A model generated the notes under the pieces. That model did not search any database and was not told the DNA's origin. It worked only from the letters and a program-made list of their open reading frames with translations. A stretch of 64,000 bases of DNA, taken from positions 127,838 through 191,837 of the forward strand of contig JABCZL010000001.1 in NCBI GenBank assembly GCA_013289685.1. Reading direction: 5' to 3'. The position numbers and the translations under genes were made by a program. Origin of the DNA: Acidobacteriota bacterium. GTDB taxonomy: Bacteria > Acidobacteriota > Terriglobia > Terriglobales > Acidobacteriaceae. Shown piece after piece: positions 1 to 7,313 of the stretch. Position 1 is the stretch's first letter. Each line of letters opens with the position of its first letter.

Positions 1-44
1 GCGACCGCTTCCCGTAGTCGATCAGCAAGCTTACGGTCTGACAT
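1..44 (-). CDS. 5' end of an unknown gene, cut by the left edge
   Basis: Reading leftward from an ATG at 44 gives an open frame of 14 codons (MSDRKLADRLREAV) running off the edge. A strong Shine-Dalgarno (AGGGAGG) lies about 6-9 nt upstream. It is the next gene downstream of the HTH protein ending at 161. A terminase large subunit would fit such a position, but too little is visible to say. Confidence 0.4.
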   Translation of the reverse strand, partial: MSDRKLADRLREAV

Positions 45-160
45 TCGATGCCTCCCTCACGGATCAACCCTCGCGCAGCGTCTTCCTGCATGCGGGAATG
101 GCCATTCTAAAGCGACTATGCCAGGGCGAACGACTGGCGAAGCTACAAACCGTAACAATC

Positions 161-772
161 TCACGGACCGTTCGGTGCAGCACCAAACGCGCCCTCCAGG
201 GCTCTTGCCTCACCATCACTTGCAGCCGCTGTCCGTGGATTGTCCGCCTCCAGCAGCATCTGCGCTCGTCCCGCATGTGCTGCCAGTGTCTTGAATCTGC
301 GCAGTTCTTCCTCGTCGAAGCCATGAGTCGCGCGTGCGATCAGCAGCGCAACCTCGATGTCTGGATCACCATCGGTTTTAATATTCACGACCTGGTCAAT
401 GTGCACGTTGACGGTCGCAGCATTCAGTTCGCCGCGGAGTCGTGCCAGCAGATCGAGACAGCCACGAACTTCTTTCAGCGCTGCAATGGCTGCGCGCACA
501 TCCTTCGCCTCTTTCGCAGCGACTGCGATTTCCTCGAATCGGTTCACCAGGTTCTCTACTCGATAGAGCAGATCATCTGTCGTCGGCGCTTTCTCCACCA
601 TGACCTCCTTCACTTCCTTCGCGCGCTTCTCCAGGAGGTGTTTGCTGTGGCGCTGCACAGACTGCGGGCTCGTCTCAAACTCACCGGCGATTTTTCGAAG
701 TGATCTCCCAGCAAAGATCGAGGCCTCGATCTCGACTCTTTTAGGGTGCCCACAAATGGTGCAAGTGGCCAT
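161..772 (-). CDS. Phage-like HTH DNA-binding protein (terminase small subunit-like)
   Basis: About 203 aa from the ATG at 772. The N-terminus has a small Cys motif (CTICGH, residues 4-9), followed by a helix-turn-helix-like stretch around residues 19-42 (AGRSLRKIAGEF then SPQSVQRHSKHL). A long charged helical region and an acidic C-terminal half follow. This layout resembles phage terminase small subunits and other short phage HTH proteins, but I recognise no specific family. An in-frame upstream ATG at 841 would add 23 residues running through the 814-834 palindrome, so the 772 start is preferred. It reads away from the + strand replication genes, and the palindrome lies about 40 bp upstream, which suggests control by the element's repressor. 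Confidence 0.6.
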   Translation of the reverse strand: MATCTICGHPKRVEIEASIFAGRSLRKIAGEFETSPQSVQRHSKHLLEKRAKEVKEVMVEKAPTTDDLLYRVENLVNRFEEIAVAAKEAKDVRAAIAALKEVRGCLDLLARLRGELNAATVNVHIDQVVNIKTDGDPDIEVALLIARATHGFDEEELRRFKTLAAHAGRAQMLLEADNPRTAAASDGEARALEGAFGAAPNGP

Positions 773-813
773 GGCCGACGATAGCATTTTGGAGGTTTGG
801 GGGTGTACCGAAT

Positions 814-834
814 ATTCGGAACACTGTACCGAAT
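814..834. promoter_or_regulatory. 21-bp near-palindrome, putative operator copy 1
   Basis: Outer arms ATTCGG / CCGAAT enclose inner arms ACA / TGT around a central C; only one symmetrical pair mismatches. A matching copy lies at 1076-1096, and an extra half-site GTACCGAAT is at 805-813. It sits just upstream of the minus-strand HTH gene starting at 772. Near-identity of two dyads flanking a divergent intergenic region is what a dimeric repressor would need. Confidence 0.6.
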
Positions 835-846
835 GAGTCATGGCGG

Positions 847-1053
847 CTGTGCAAAACAGTGGAGGGTGGAGGCTTTTAGGCCTTTTTCAGTCGCTCCTAT
901 AGCGAGGGGTAGTGGGAAGGACTTGGTAGGTAAGCCTCCACTCTTGATTTTTCCGATGTAAGTTGAATATAGAGAGTTGGTTACAGGTGGAGGGTAGGGT
1001 CCATGCGGTGCAAGGTAAGGCTCCACTTTGGGCGATTTTGAGCAGTTTTGCAC
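847..1053. other. Divergent control region with inverted CTGTGCAAAACAG-type elements
   Basis: Between the two 21-bp palindromes there is no convincing gene. CTGTGCAAAACAG (847-859) recurs in inverted orientation as CAGTTTTGCACAG (1041-1053). G-rich stretches such as GGAGGGTGGAGG and TCCACTTTGGG/CTCCACTC are repeated in both orientations. The arrangement is roughly mirror-symmetric with the outer palindromes. It could be a divergent promoter/operator region or a replication origin for the excised element; sequence alone does not decide. Confidence 0.4.
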
Positions 1054-1075
1054 AGGAGAGTGGGGATAGGATGGG

Positions 1076-1096
1076 ATTCGGGACACTGTACCGAAT
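1076..1096. promoter_or_regulatory. 21-bp near-palindrome, putative operator copy 2
   Basis: Same architecture as the copy at 814-834 (ATTCGG and CCGAAT arms, inner ACA/TGT, central C), differing at one base. It ends at the very base before the GGAGGG Shine-Dalgarno of the + strand gene starting at 1108, so bound protein would block both transcription and access to that start. Confidence 0.6.
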
Positions 1097-1107
1097 GGAG
1101 GGTCGGG

Positions 1108-1869
1108 ATGGGGATATTTGAGCGGTCGGTGGAGGGGGGATGGTGGGTTGAGGTGGAGGGGGAAAGCTGCGAAGTTGGGGACACGATCGGCATGAAATAT
1201 CTGTATGTGGTGTTGGAGAACGCGGGGAAGAGTATGGGGAATCGGCGGGTGATGGCGCTGGCGGGCGGGGACCAGGTGGCGAATCCGGAGATGGGGTTGA
1301 CGGCGGGGACCGGGAGCCCGAATGTGGAGCAACTGCGGCAGCACTTCTCAGGTGTTGACGTAGAGGACGGGGAAGAAGTTTCGAGGGAAGAATCGCTGGG
1401 CTATCAGGTGGAGGAGTTCACGGAGGACCAGACGGATGCGCAAACATTGACAAATGCGAAGCGAGTACTCGGGCAGCTCAAGCGCAAAGAGATTGCGGCG
1501 CGGGCGGCCGGGAGAGTCAGTGTGGCGGACACGTTGGCGGAGGAGATTCGAGCGAGTGAGGAGTGGCTGGCGAAGAACGTGGGGCTGGGCGGGCGGACGC
1601 GGAAACTCAAGGACAGCGCGGAACGGGGACGGCAGTCAGTTTCGCGGGCGATCCAGAGGGCGATTGCGGAGATGGACAAGGCAAACCCTGTCATTGCGGA
1701 CTATTTCAAGCGCACGATTCGGATGGGGAGCGCTGGCGTGGAGTACGTGGATCCGAAGATGGAGTGGGAACTGAGTCGCCTGGTCCCAGCGGACATTCCG
1801 GTTCGGCTGAGCGAGCGAGTGGACCGAAGAAGTTTTCCACAGGTTGGCCGTTCCATGTCGCGCTTATAG
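1108..1869 (+). CDS. Unknown protein with a helical C-terminal domain shared with large ATPase/LuxR-type signalling proteins
   Basis: About 253 aa. The ATG at 1108 is chosen because GGAGGG lies 5-6 nt upstream; an earlier in-frame ATG at 1048 would run through the operator. The middle and C-terminal part (roughly residues 120-235: LGQLKRKEIAARAAGR, EEIRASEEWLAKNVGLGG, RQSVSRAIQRAIAEMDK) resembles, from memory, the helical module at the C-terminus of large bacterial cyclase/AAA/LuxR-type regulators, which share a GLGGR...ERAR.NVTRAI pattern. Its biochemical function is not known to me. First gene right of the divergent control region, with a strong terminator directly after it, so it is probably its own transcription unit and possibly a regulator of the element. 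Confidence 0.6.
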   Translation: MGIFERSVEGGWWVEVEGESCEVGDTIGMKYLYVVLENAGKSMGNRRVMALAGGDQVANPEMGLTAGTGSPNVEQLRQHFSGVDVEDGEEVSREESLGYQVEEFTEDQTDAQTLTNAKRVLGQLKRKEIAARAAGRVSVADTLAEEIRASEEWLAKNVGLGGRTRKLKDSAERGRQSVSRAIQRAIAEMDKANPVIADYFKRTIRMGSAGVEYVDPKMEWELSRLVPADIPVRLSERVDRRSFPQVGRSMSRL

Positions 1870-1898
1870 AAGTAGGGGACGTTTTCTCAAGAGAGGGT

Positions 1899-1926
1899 CA
1901 TCGGTTCGCCGGTGGCCTTTTTTTAT
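1899..1926 (+). terminator. Rho-independent terminator with TTCG tetraloop
   Basis: Stem CATCGG / CCGGTG closes a TTCG loop (1905-1908) and is followed by CC and seven T (1918-1924). It lies 30 bp after the stop of the 1108-1869 gene and before the Shine-Dalgarno of the next small gene. Confidence 0.75.
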
Positions 1927-1946
1927 TTCCCCAAGGAGAAGTACAG

Positions 1947-2135
1947 ATGCCCAGAGAGATGCTCCCGACTCCGCCCGCTGACCTGGCTCCACAGATGCTC
2001 GAGGAATGCTGCTGGGTTTTGCGCGCGAACGTTGTCGATGGTCACCTGCCGCGCGCCGAAACCAAAGTCATCACCGATCAGTTGGATTCCCTGCGGCTCA
2101 AATTGGAAGAGCTGATCAGCACTGCCCACAAATAA
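1947..2135 (+). CDS. Small element-encoded protein, unknown
   Basis: A 62-aa protein (starts MPREMLPTPPADLAPQ, ends LKLEELISTAHK). The start is well supported: AAGGAGAA lies 6 nt before the ATG. The C-terminal half is predicted helical, with heptad-like Leu spacing. It sits between a terminator and the replication genes and could be their first cistron. I do not recognise a family. Confidence 0.55.
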   Translation: MPREMLPTPPADLAPQMLEECCWVLRANVVDGHLPRAETKVITDQLDSLRLKLEELISTAHK

Positions 2136-2178
2136 AACAGGCGAGCCGCCTGAACCGCGGGCCCGCCCTGGACAAATC

Positions 2179-2652
2179 ATGTACAAGCAAAATGCTACGG
2201 CTCGGCGCCATCCGGCGTCAAGCAATCGTGTGCTCGCCAGTTTGAATGAAGAGCGATCCGCGCTCGGCGCCGCCCTGCTCGATGCGCAGCAAGCCGCGGA
2301 ACTGCTCGAGGCCGCCACAGCTGACTTCTTCACGTATGAAGCTTATCGGCATGTGTTTGAGGCCATGCAGCGCCTCGCGCCCCCTTACGACGCCAACGTG
2401 ATTGCCAGCGAACTGGAGCGCGCCGGTCTTTTTTATCGCGTCGGCTGGGCCTGTCTGGTTTCGCTGGAGGATGGCGTAGTGACGGCGCTGCCGATGAGTC
2501 GGAGGCTTGACCGACTGCGCGACCTGTGGCAGTTGCGCGAAATCCGCACGCTGCTCAACAGCACCCACAAACAGATTCAGGAGCCGTTTAGTACAGCCGT
2601 CGATACCATCGCCGCCATTCGGCAACGCCTTGGGGAGATCGAAAGCCGATGA
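2179..2652 (+). CDS. DnaB N-terminal-domain-like protein
   Basis: 157 aa. Residues about 25-80 (RSALGAALLDAQQAAELL, FFTYEAYRHVFEAM, DANVIASELER) match the pattern of the DnaB helicase N-terminal domain, which mediates hexamer formation and primase interaction. No RecA-like helicase domain follows; the protein ends after a helical tail. Its stop overlaps the next start (ATGA, 2649-2652), so it is translationally coupled to the D5-type primase-helicase. This suggests a stand-alone loading or recruitment factor for that helicase. The function is inferred from family resemblance and context. Confidence 0.65.
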   Translation: MYKQNATARRHPASSNRVLASLNEERSALGAALLDAQQAAELLEAATADFFTYEAYRHVFEAMQRLAPPYDANVIASELERAGLFYRVGWACLVSLEDGVVTALPMSRRLDRLRDLWQLREIRTLLNSTHKQIQEPFSTAVDTIAAIRQRLGEIESR

Positions 2653-4043
2653 GCGGCGCCTTGGAGAACGATGTCAGGCTCACCGACCAGGACGCATATC
2701 CGCTAGGCGATTATGGCAACGCACAACGTCTCCTCGCGATGCATGGCGACAATATCCGTTTCTGCGAGCCCCTGGACAGATGGTTCGTATGGGACGGGCA
2801 CCGGTTTGAACCGGACGCACAAAGCAAAGTTGCTCGTCTCATGCATGAAGTCTTGCTGCAGCTGGTCACACAGGCGGCCGCGGCCCGGGATGAGATCGCG
2901 ACCAAGTTCGCCTACCGTTCCCTGAATCGCAGGCCGATTGAAAACGCCATCAAAGTTGCCGGCACTCTTGAGCAGCTCTCCATTCTTCCTGAGCAGCTGG
3001 ACCAGAATCCCTATCTTCTCAACTTCCTGAACGGTACTGTCGACCTGAGAACTGGCGAACTCCGTCCCCATCGCCGGGAAGATCTCATCACCAAGCTGAT
3101 TCATTTCAACTATGCCCCGGCCGCGCGCTGCGATCTGTTCCTGAAATTTCTCGCGCGCAGTGTAGGGCATGGCGCCGTCCTGCATCTCCAAACCATTCTC
3201 GGCTACGCGCTGGTCGGGGTGACGACGGAGAAAATGATCTTCTTTTTTCTTGGGCCAAGGGACGTTGGGAAAACGACTCTTTTGACGCTGTACGGGCAGA
3301 AACTGATTCCAGAATACGCCGGGGCTTTGCGTATGGAAACGATCATGTCTCACGAGATGACGCCCAACGTGCTCTCTGATCTTGCGGATCTGCGGGGCAA
3401 GCGTTTCGTGAACACCTCCGAAGTCGAAGAGTACGGGCGGCTGAATGTGGGACTGCTCAAGCGGCTGTGCCAGGGCAGGGGGACGATCAAAGCGAATCAC
3501 AAGTGTAAAGACGGCGTGGTGTTCCCCGAGACCTACACCATCTTTATCGACACCAACTACACTCCCGTCGTCAAGGAGACCGGCGACGCCGACTGGAGCC
3601 GCCTGAAGGTCGTGCAATTCGGCGCTACCGTCCCGAAAAAGGAAAGGATCGAGGCCTCCGAACTCGAAGCCGAAGCGGAAGGTGTCCTGGCCTGGGCGGT
3701 CGCCGGCGCTGTGCGCTGGTGCAGAGAAGGACTGGGCGAGCTGCCCGAAGAATGGAACCTGGCGCAAGAGACCTGGCGCGAGGATATGAACTTTTTTGCG
3801 CACTACCTGCAGAATCGCTGCGTCGTCAATGAGCGCTGCAGTTCTCTGCTGCGGCCGCTCTTTCGCGCCTACGAAGAAGAAGCCAAAGCCGCGGGAGAGA
3901 GGTACCCGCTTAAGGAGATGGCCTTCGCCATCAAACTCCGGGAGTTGGGCTTCAAGCCCAAAAACGTTAACAAAGGCACTCTCTATCTCGGCATCGGTCT
4001 GCGCGCCGACGTGGAGCAGAGCCATCTCGATATCGAGAACTGA
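2649..4043 (+). CDS. D5/P4-type phage primase-helicase (superfamily 3 ATPase)
   Basis: 464 aa. An N-terminal segment (about 1-160) includes the typical LLNFLNGTVDLRTGELRPH signature (residues 124-141) of D5-N proteins. The SF3 helicase core has Walker A GPRDVGKTT (202-210) and a Walker B region, then a short C-terminal winged-helix-like part. Phage and plasmid members unwind the origin and drive element replication. The usual Walker A is GxGxNGKS; here Asp-Val precedes GKT, a tolerated variant. No N-terminal primase catalytic domain is visible, so priming probably relies on the host or another protein. Coupled to the upstream DnaB-N-like gene and 2 nt from the downstream HTH gene. Confidence 0.88.
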   Translation: MSGALENDVRLTDQDAYPLGDYGNAQRLLAMHGDNIRFCEPLDRWFVWDGHRFEPDAQSKVARLMHEVLLQLVTQAAAARDEIATKFAYRSLNRRPIENAIKVAGTLEQLSILPEQLDQNPYLLNFLNGTVDLRTGELRPHRREDLITKLIHFNYAPAARCDLFLKFLARSVGHGAVLHLQTILGYALVGVTTEKMIFFFLGPRDVGKTTLLTLYGQKLIPEYAGALRMETIMSHEMTPNVLSDLADLRGKRFVNTSEVEEYGRLNVGLLKRLCQGRGTIKANHKCKDGVVFPETYTIFIDTNYTPVVKETGDADWSRLKVVQFGATVPKKERIEASELEAEAEGVLAWAVAGAVRWCREGLGELPEEWNLAQETWREDMNFFAHYLQNRCVVNERCSSLLRPLFRAYEEEAKAAGERYPLKEMAFAIKLRELGFKPKNVNKGTLYLGIGLRADVEQSHLDIEN

Positions 4044-4045
4044 AA

Positions 4046-4348
4046 ATGAGACCCGACCTACAATCCGTCCTGGCCGCGGCGCGGGCCCTACCTCCCGAGG
4101 AATTGCCCGAGCTGTTGGGCCAACTGGAACAAGTGCGCTGCACGGCGATGGCCCGTCTTTCGGCGCCCGCTCCAGTCGCTTCCACTCCCGACGAGCTAGT
4201 CGACGTTGAGGAAGCCGCGCGCCGCCTCGGCATCAGCACGGAATATCTGTACCGCCATCATAAGAAGTTCCCTTTCACGCGCCGAGAGGGCAGGAAGCTG
4301 CTGTTCTCCAGTGCCGGCATCGCTGAATATCTCAAAAAGAGGCATTGA
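4046..4348 (+). CDS. Excisionase-like helix-turn-helix protein
   Basis: 100 aa. The C-terminal half (VDVEEAARRLGISTEYLYRH, then KFPFTRREGRKLLFSS, then AEYLKKRH) is a MerR-type/HTH_17 winged helix as found in excisionases and recombination directionality factors. The N-terminal half is helical (LPPEELPELLGQLEQV). It starts 2 nt after the primase-helicase stop and lies two genes before the integrase, the usual place for such a factor. A regulatory role rather than excision cannot be excluded. Confidence 0.72.
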   Translation: MRPDLQSVLAAARALPPEELPELLGQLEQVRCTAMARLSAPAPVASTPDELVDVEEAARRLGISTEYLYRHHKKFPFTRREGRKLLFSSAGIAEYLKKRH

Positions 4349-4407
4349 CAGCAATACGGCGTAGGCGGATAATGCTCCCGTCGCGTCCGGCGACAGGAGA
4401 GCACGAC

Positions 4408-4590
4408 ATGAAGAAGTCGCAGAGCACAAAAAAAGCGGAGATCAAGGGCGAGAAGATGATCAAGACCACGCTGCGGATATCTTCGGGCTTGTGGCAATTC
4501 GCGAAGATCGCGGCGATCAAGGAAGAGTGTACGGTTCAAGACATCGTGACCCGAGCACTTTCGTGTTACGTGGTCAAAGGAGGCCGCTGA
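4408..4590 (+). CDS. Small ribbon-helix-helix-like DNA-binding protein
   Basis: 60 aa from the ATG at 4408, supported by AGGAGA 7 nt upstream. A lysine-rich N-terminus is followed by IKTTLRISSGLWQFAKIAAI and VQDIVTRALSCYV, which fits a beta-strand plus two helices as in Arc/CopG proteins. The stop overlaps the integrase start by one base (TGATG), so the two are co-translated and it may regulate the integrase. Confidence 0.6.
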   Translation: MKKSQSTKKAEIKGEKMIKTTLRISSGLWQFAKIAAIKEECTVQDIVTRALSCYVVKGGR

Positions 4591-5843
4591 TGCGAGGCAA
4601 CGGAAGAATTTTCGCGCGCAAAAACTCAGCTGTGTTGTGGTGCGCTTATTATCTTCGCGGCCGAGAGTTCCGCGAAAGCACCGGCCACAGCGATCCCAAG
4701 AAGGCGGAGAAATTCCTCCAGGCACGACGGCGCGAAGTCGGCGCCGACCAGCTCGGCGTGAGGCCCTTCGTCGGTCCGGCCGCCGAACGCGTCAAAATCT
4801 CATGCGACCTGGACGCGGACCAGGAGGTGAGAGCAAAGTGTGATTGCCTTTGCTGCGCCCTCGAACGCGATCTCAAATTCCGCGGCAAGGAAAGTCAGCA
4901 GAACACGAGCAACCTGAACCGCGTGCGCCGCGATTTCGGCGAGCTGCGAGCGATCGCACTCACGGCCGACGATGTCGACAAGTACATCGAGCAGCGCTTG
5001 GCCGAGGGATCCGCGCCCGCCTCGATCAACCGAACTACTCAACTGTTAGGGCAAGCGTTCCACTTTGGGATTCAGCGGAAGCGCCTCACCAGCGCTCCAG
5101 ATATTCGGCATCTGTCGGAGAAAGGGAACGAGCGGCAGGGCTTCTTTGGTGAGACTGAATTTCGAGCCGTTGTCGACAACCTGCCCGCATACATGAAGGA
5201 TTTCGTCCGATTCGCCTACTTCACCGGGATGCGCCGAGGGGAGCTGGCCTCTCTCAAGTGGGAAGACGTCGACGGAGATGTCCTCCGGCTGCGCGCGGAG
5301 AATGCAAAGAACGGCGAGGCCCGCGCAGTGCCCCTGGAAGGGGAGCTGGCTGAACTGATCGAGCGTCGACGCGAAGCCCGGCGAGTGAAAATGGAAGGTC
5401 GGCCGTTGGTGCTGTCGGCGTGGATTTTCCACCGCGATGGCGAGCCCATTGGGGACTTTCGGAAGGTATGGCGGACGGCTTGCTGTATGGCTGGAGTGGG
5501 CAAGCTGGTTTGTCCAACGTGCGAAGGTCCGGTCGATGCGGAATACAACTGCGCGAACTGTTCCCGCACCTGGGCGCGCGAGGAACTCAAGTATATAGGT
5601 CGCCTCTTCCACGATTTCCGCCGGAGTGCCGTTCGAGATATGGTGCGGGCTGGCGTCCCGGAGACGGTCGCGATGACTATCTCGGGACACAAAACGCGGT
5701 CGATGTTCGATCGCTACAACATCACCAACGATCGCGACCAGCGTGACGCGCTTCGGGCGACGCAGGAATACCGGCAGCAGCAAGCATCTGCGCTGCGCGA
5801 GAAGATTGCGGCCATGCCGCAACGATCGGCCGGCGTCAACTGA
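4590..5843 (+). CDS. Tyrosine recombinase (integrase) with inserted zinc ribbon
   Basis: 417 aa from the ATG at 4590 (AAGGAGG upstream, TGATG overlap with the RHH gene). An Arm/SAM-like N-terminal domain (1-180) precedes the catalytic domain. Visible catalytic residues are Arg215 (TGMRRGEL), Lys240, His341-x-x-Arg344 (HDFRR), His367 (GHKTR) and Tyr376 (MFDRY). Residues 308-324 hold CPTC...CANC, a C-x2-C-x9-C-x2-C zinc-ribbon-like insertion between the Arg/Lys and HxxR boxes. The N-terminal half also carries a Cys cluster (CDCLCC, 84-89). It should catalyse integration at the tRNA-Arg 3' end located 128 bp downstream. Confidence 0.9.
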   Translation: MRGNGRIFARKNSAVLWCAYYLRGREFRESTGHSDPKKAEKFLQARRREVGADQLGVRPFVGPAAERVKISCDLDADQEVRAKCDCLCCALERDLKFRGKESQQNTSNLNRVRRDFGELRAIALTADDVDKYIEQRLAEGSAPASINRTTQLLGQAFHFGIQRKRLTSAPDIRHLSEKGNERQGFFGETEFRAVVDNLPAYMKDFVRFAYFTGMRRGELASLKWEDVDGDVLRLRAENAKNGEARAVPLEGELAELIERRREARRVKMEGRPLVLSAWIFHRDGEPIGDFRKVWRTACCMAGVGKLVCPTCEGPVDAEYNCANCSRTWAREELKYIGRLFHDFRRSAVRDMVRAGVPETVAMTISGHKTRSMFDRYNITNDRDQRDALRATQEYRQQQASALREKIAAMPQRSAGVN

Positions 5844-5867
5844 AGCAGGGAAGAGGCCTTTCGGAAG

Positions 5868-5902
5868 ACCCCTCGAAAGATTTTTTCGGTGGGCTTTTTT
5901 TT
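5868..5902 (+). terminator. Possible terminator after the integrase
   Basis: A short C-rich/G-rich inverted match (CCCC ... GTGGG) is followed by GC and eight T (5895-5902). The stem is imperfect, so this is tentative. Confidence 0.35.
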
Positions 5903-5905
5903 GAA

Positions 5906-5927
5906 ACACGGACAGTACACGGACAGT
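5906..5927. repeat. Tandem 11-bp direct repeats, possible integrase arm sites
   Basis: ACACGGACAGT occurs twice back to back (5906-5916, 5917-5927), between the integrase stop and the tRNA. Short tandem direct repeats near att cores are typical arm-type binding sites of tyrosine recombinases. The role is inferred from position. Confidence 0.5.
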
Positions 5928-5971
5928 GAGCCGTTTTCCGGCAGGATGGAACTTCTAAGTGATTGAAAAGA

Positions 5972-6048
5972 TGGTGCGCCCTGAGAGATTCGAACTCCCG
6001 ACCTACTGGTTCGTAGCCAGTCGCTCTATCCAACTGAGCTAAGGGCGC
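5972..6048 (-). tRNA. tRNA-Arg (anticodon ACG)
   Basis: 77 nt including an encoded CCA (complement of 5972-5974). The acceptor stem GCGCCCT pairs with AGGGCGC, D-arm AGCTCAGTTGGATAGAGC, anticodon loop CTACGAA giving ACG, and T-arm GGTTCGAATCC-like (GAGTTCGAATCTC). The integrative element abuts its 3' end, so this end is the likely attachment core, and integration restores the 3' part of the gene. Confidence 0.95.
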
Positions 6049-6881
6049 AGGTTTTTCAGCGATAACCACACGACAGAATGGAATGAACTGGCGTTCGCCC
6101 ATCTCTGCTCAACCAGACCGTCTATGCGCGAACGACGTACTGAAATTCACGGCCAGCTGAAAAATCATTGTAACGTCTGGAGCGGCGCAGCGGCAACTTC
6201 TTCTACTGATCGGTCGTGGCTCAATTTGAAAGCCTTCGCCTACGTTGCGGCTTTAAAGTACGCGAAGAAATTCAAACTGAGCCACTACTTGTCGGTTGCG
6301 CCGCAGCTCCGCGTCGTCTCGTCGAATGACCCCCGCCGGACGCCCGTCGGAAATGCCGGCACGACCGTGAAAGAGCGGGCCCTTCAAGGGCCGCGTCGGG
6401 CGATACGGAAATCAGCCTGGGGTTCAAGCCCCCGTCGCCGCATCCGTAAACGCCAGCCAGATCGCAGCACCCTGAACCGGGATCAATTCTTTCGACAGGC
6501 GGTCGCTGGCCCCCCGCATCGCCTCCAACGCCCGGAGTAATTCTTTCCCGCAGCAAGCAATTCCTACCGTGCTGAAATCCGAATGAGCTCTTATTTTGAA
6601 CGATTTACGGATGGCAAGTCGCTTGCAACATTCTAGGCCAGACGAAGTGGCGCGCAACGGGGTGCTTCAGAGAATAACTTCGGCCAGAGGTTTTCTGTGA
6701 GCACCCCTTGCTTCTCCTCCAAGCGCAAAACAGCCCTCCCCCAGGCTGGTCTTGCATGCAGCATAGCTTGTGCGGAGCACCGCTTGGGCAAAGTAAAGCT
6801 TATGTGGGACGGACACTCCTGTCCGTCGCTTTTGAAGTTGATCTTGCCCTTGTTCTTCGCAGGAATCCTGAACCAATCCTC
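6049..6881. other. 833-bp intergenic region, mostly repeats
   Basis: No convincing gene. A family H repeat (GAAAGAGCGGGCCCTTCAAG, then GGGGTTCAAGCCCCC) is at about 6368-6433 and a family A copy at 6803-6830. A minus-strand open frame of 77 codons (6424-6657) has plausible codon use but no recognisable domain and ends inside the repeat. Confidence 0.5.
6803..6830 (+). repeat. Family A palindromic repeat
   Basis: TGTGGG followed by the 20-bp core GACGGACACTCCTGTCCGTC and a GC/TTTGA tail. The core folds into an 8-bp stem with a CTCC loop. It lies downstream of the minus-strand HMA-like gene. Confidence 0.85.
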
Positions 6882-7109
6882 TCAAGCCAAGGCCACCGGC
6901 TCCCGCACGTCGATTCCCGCATTCCGCAGCAACTTGGCCACCGCATCCTGTTTCATCCGCGAAGCATCAAACTCCACCCGCACCGTGTGCTCCTTTGCGT
7001 TGAACTGCACCCGCCGGATGCCGTAGACCTCCCGCATCGTATCAATCGCCCGCAACTCGTTCTCGCCCGGAATCGCTCCATAATTGAAAACCAGCTCCAA
7101 ATAAGTCAT
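6882..7109 (-). CDS. Small HMA-like (heavy-metal-associated fold) protein
   Basis: 75 aa from the ATG at 7109, with GGTGGAG just upstream. The alternation of strands and helices (MTYLELVFNYG, NELRAIDTMREVYGIRRVQF, HTVRVEFDAS, AVAKLLRNAGIDV) fits the beta-alpha-beta-beta-alpha-beta HMA ferredoxin-like fold, but the usual metal-binding CxxC is absent. It is divergent from the copper ATPase gene and may be a degenerate chaperone or sensor for it. The longer frame upstream of 7109 is not supported. Confidence 0.6.
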   Translation of the reverse strand: MTYLELVFNYGAIPGENELRAIDTMREVYGIRRVQFNAKEHTVRVEFDASRMKQDAVAKLLRNAGIDVREPVALA

Positions 7110-7208
7110 GTGCTCCACCCTTCGGTATGATGAATTTGGATGACCCCGGCGTCCCACCGGATGAATCCAATATAGTGCATTCGCGATCCAACGGCACAGG
7201 ACGTGACA

Positions 7209-7313
7209 AAAGAGGCAGCCGCGGAGCGGCGACAGAATGCAGCCCACAGCGCAAGCTGTGGGTTACGCGCAAAGTTACGCGCTAGAAATCAGCAAGCCGC
7301 GGAGCGGCGAAAG
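7209..7313. repeat. Direct repeats CCGCGGAGCGGCGA flanking a palindromic stretch
   Basis: AGCCGCGGAGCGGCGA occurs at about 7208-7223 and again at about 7292-7307, enclosing CCCACAGCGCAAGCTGTGGG, a 7-bp inverted repeat. The unit lies between the HMA-like gene and the ATPase start, so it forms part of the ATPase 5' region. Confidence 0.6.

Larger units (their letters stand above)
1..5971. mobile_element. Integrative element inserted at tRNA-Arg (right end; left end outside window)
   Basis: The segment carries, in order, an HTH phage-like gene, a divergent control region, a DnaB-N-like protein, a D5-type primase-helicase, an excisionase-like HTH protein, an RHH protein and a tyrosine recombinase. 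The recombinase lies 128 bp from the 3' end of tRNA-Arg, the classic layout for tRNA-targeted integration. The last five genes are tightly packed on the + strand. I cannot see the second att copy, so the left end lies beyond base 1. Whether it is a satellite phage, prophage or plasmid-like ICE is open: no capsid or conjugation gene is visible in this part. Confidence 0.75.

Noticed and set aside
2703-4025. A 440-codon minus-strand frame opposite the primase-helicase
   Set aside because: Shadow of a gene with clear D5/SF3 motifs; the composition is typical of antisense GC-rich frames.
5868-5971. A second tRNA or att-core duplicate next to the integrase
   Set aside because: Only the 11-bp tandem repeats are present; no copy of the tRNA 3' end is seen on the element side within the window.
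6424-6657. A 77-codon minus-strand frame in the intergenic region after the tRNA
   Set aside because: Codon use is plausible, but it has no good ribosome site or domain and ends inside a family H repeat; left as part of the intergenic entry.
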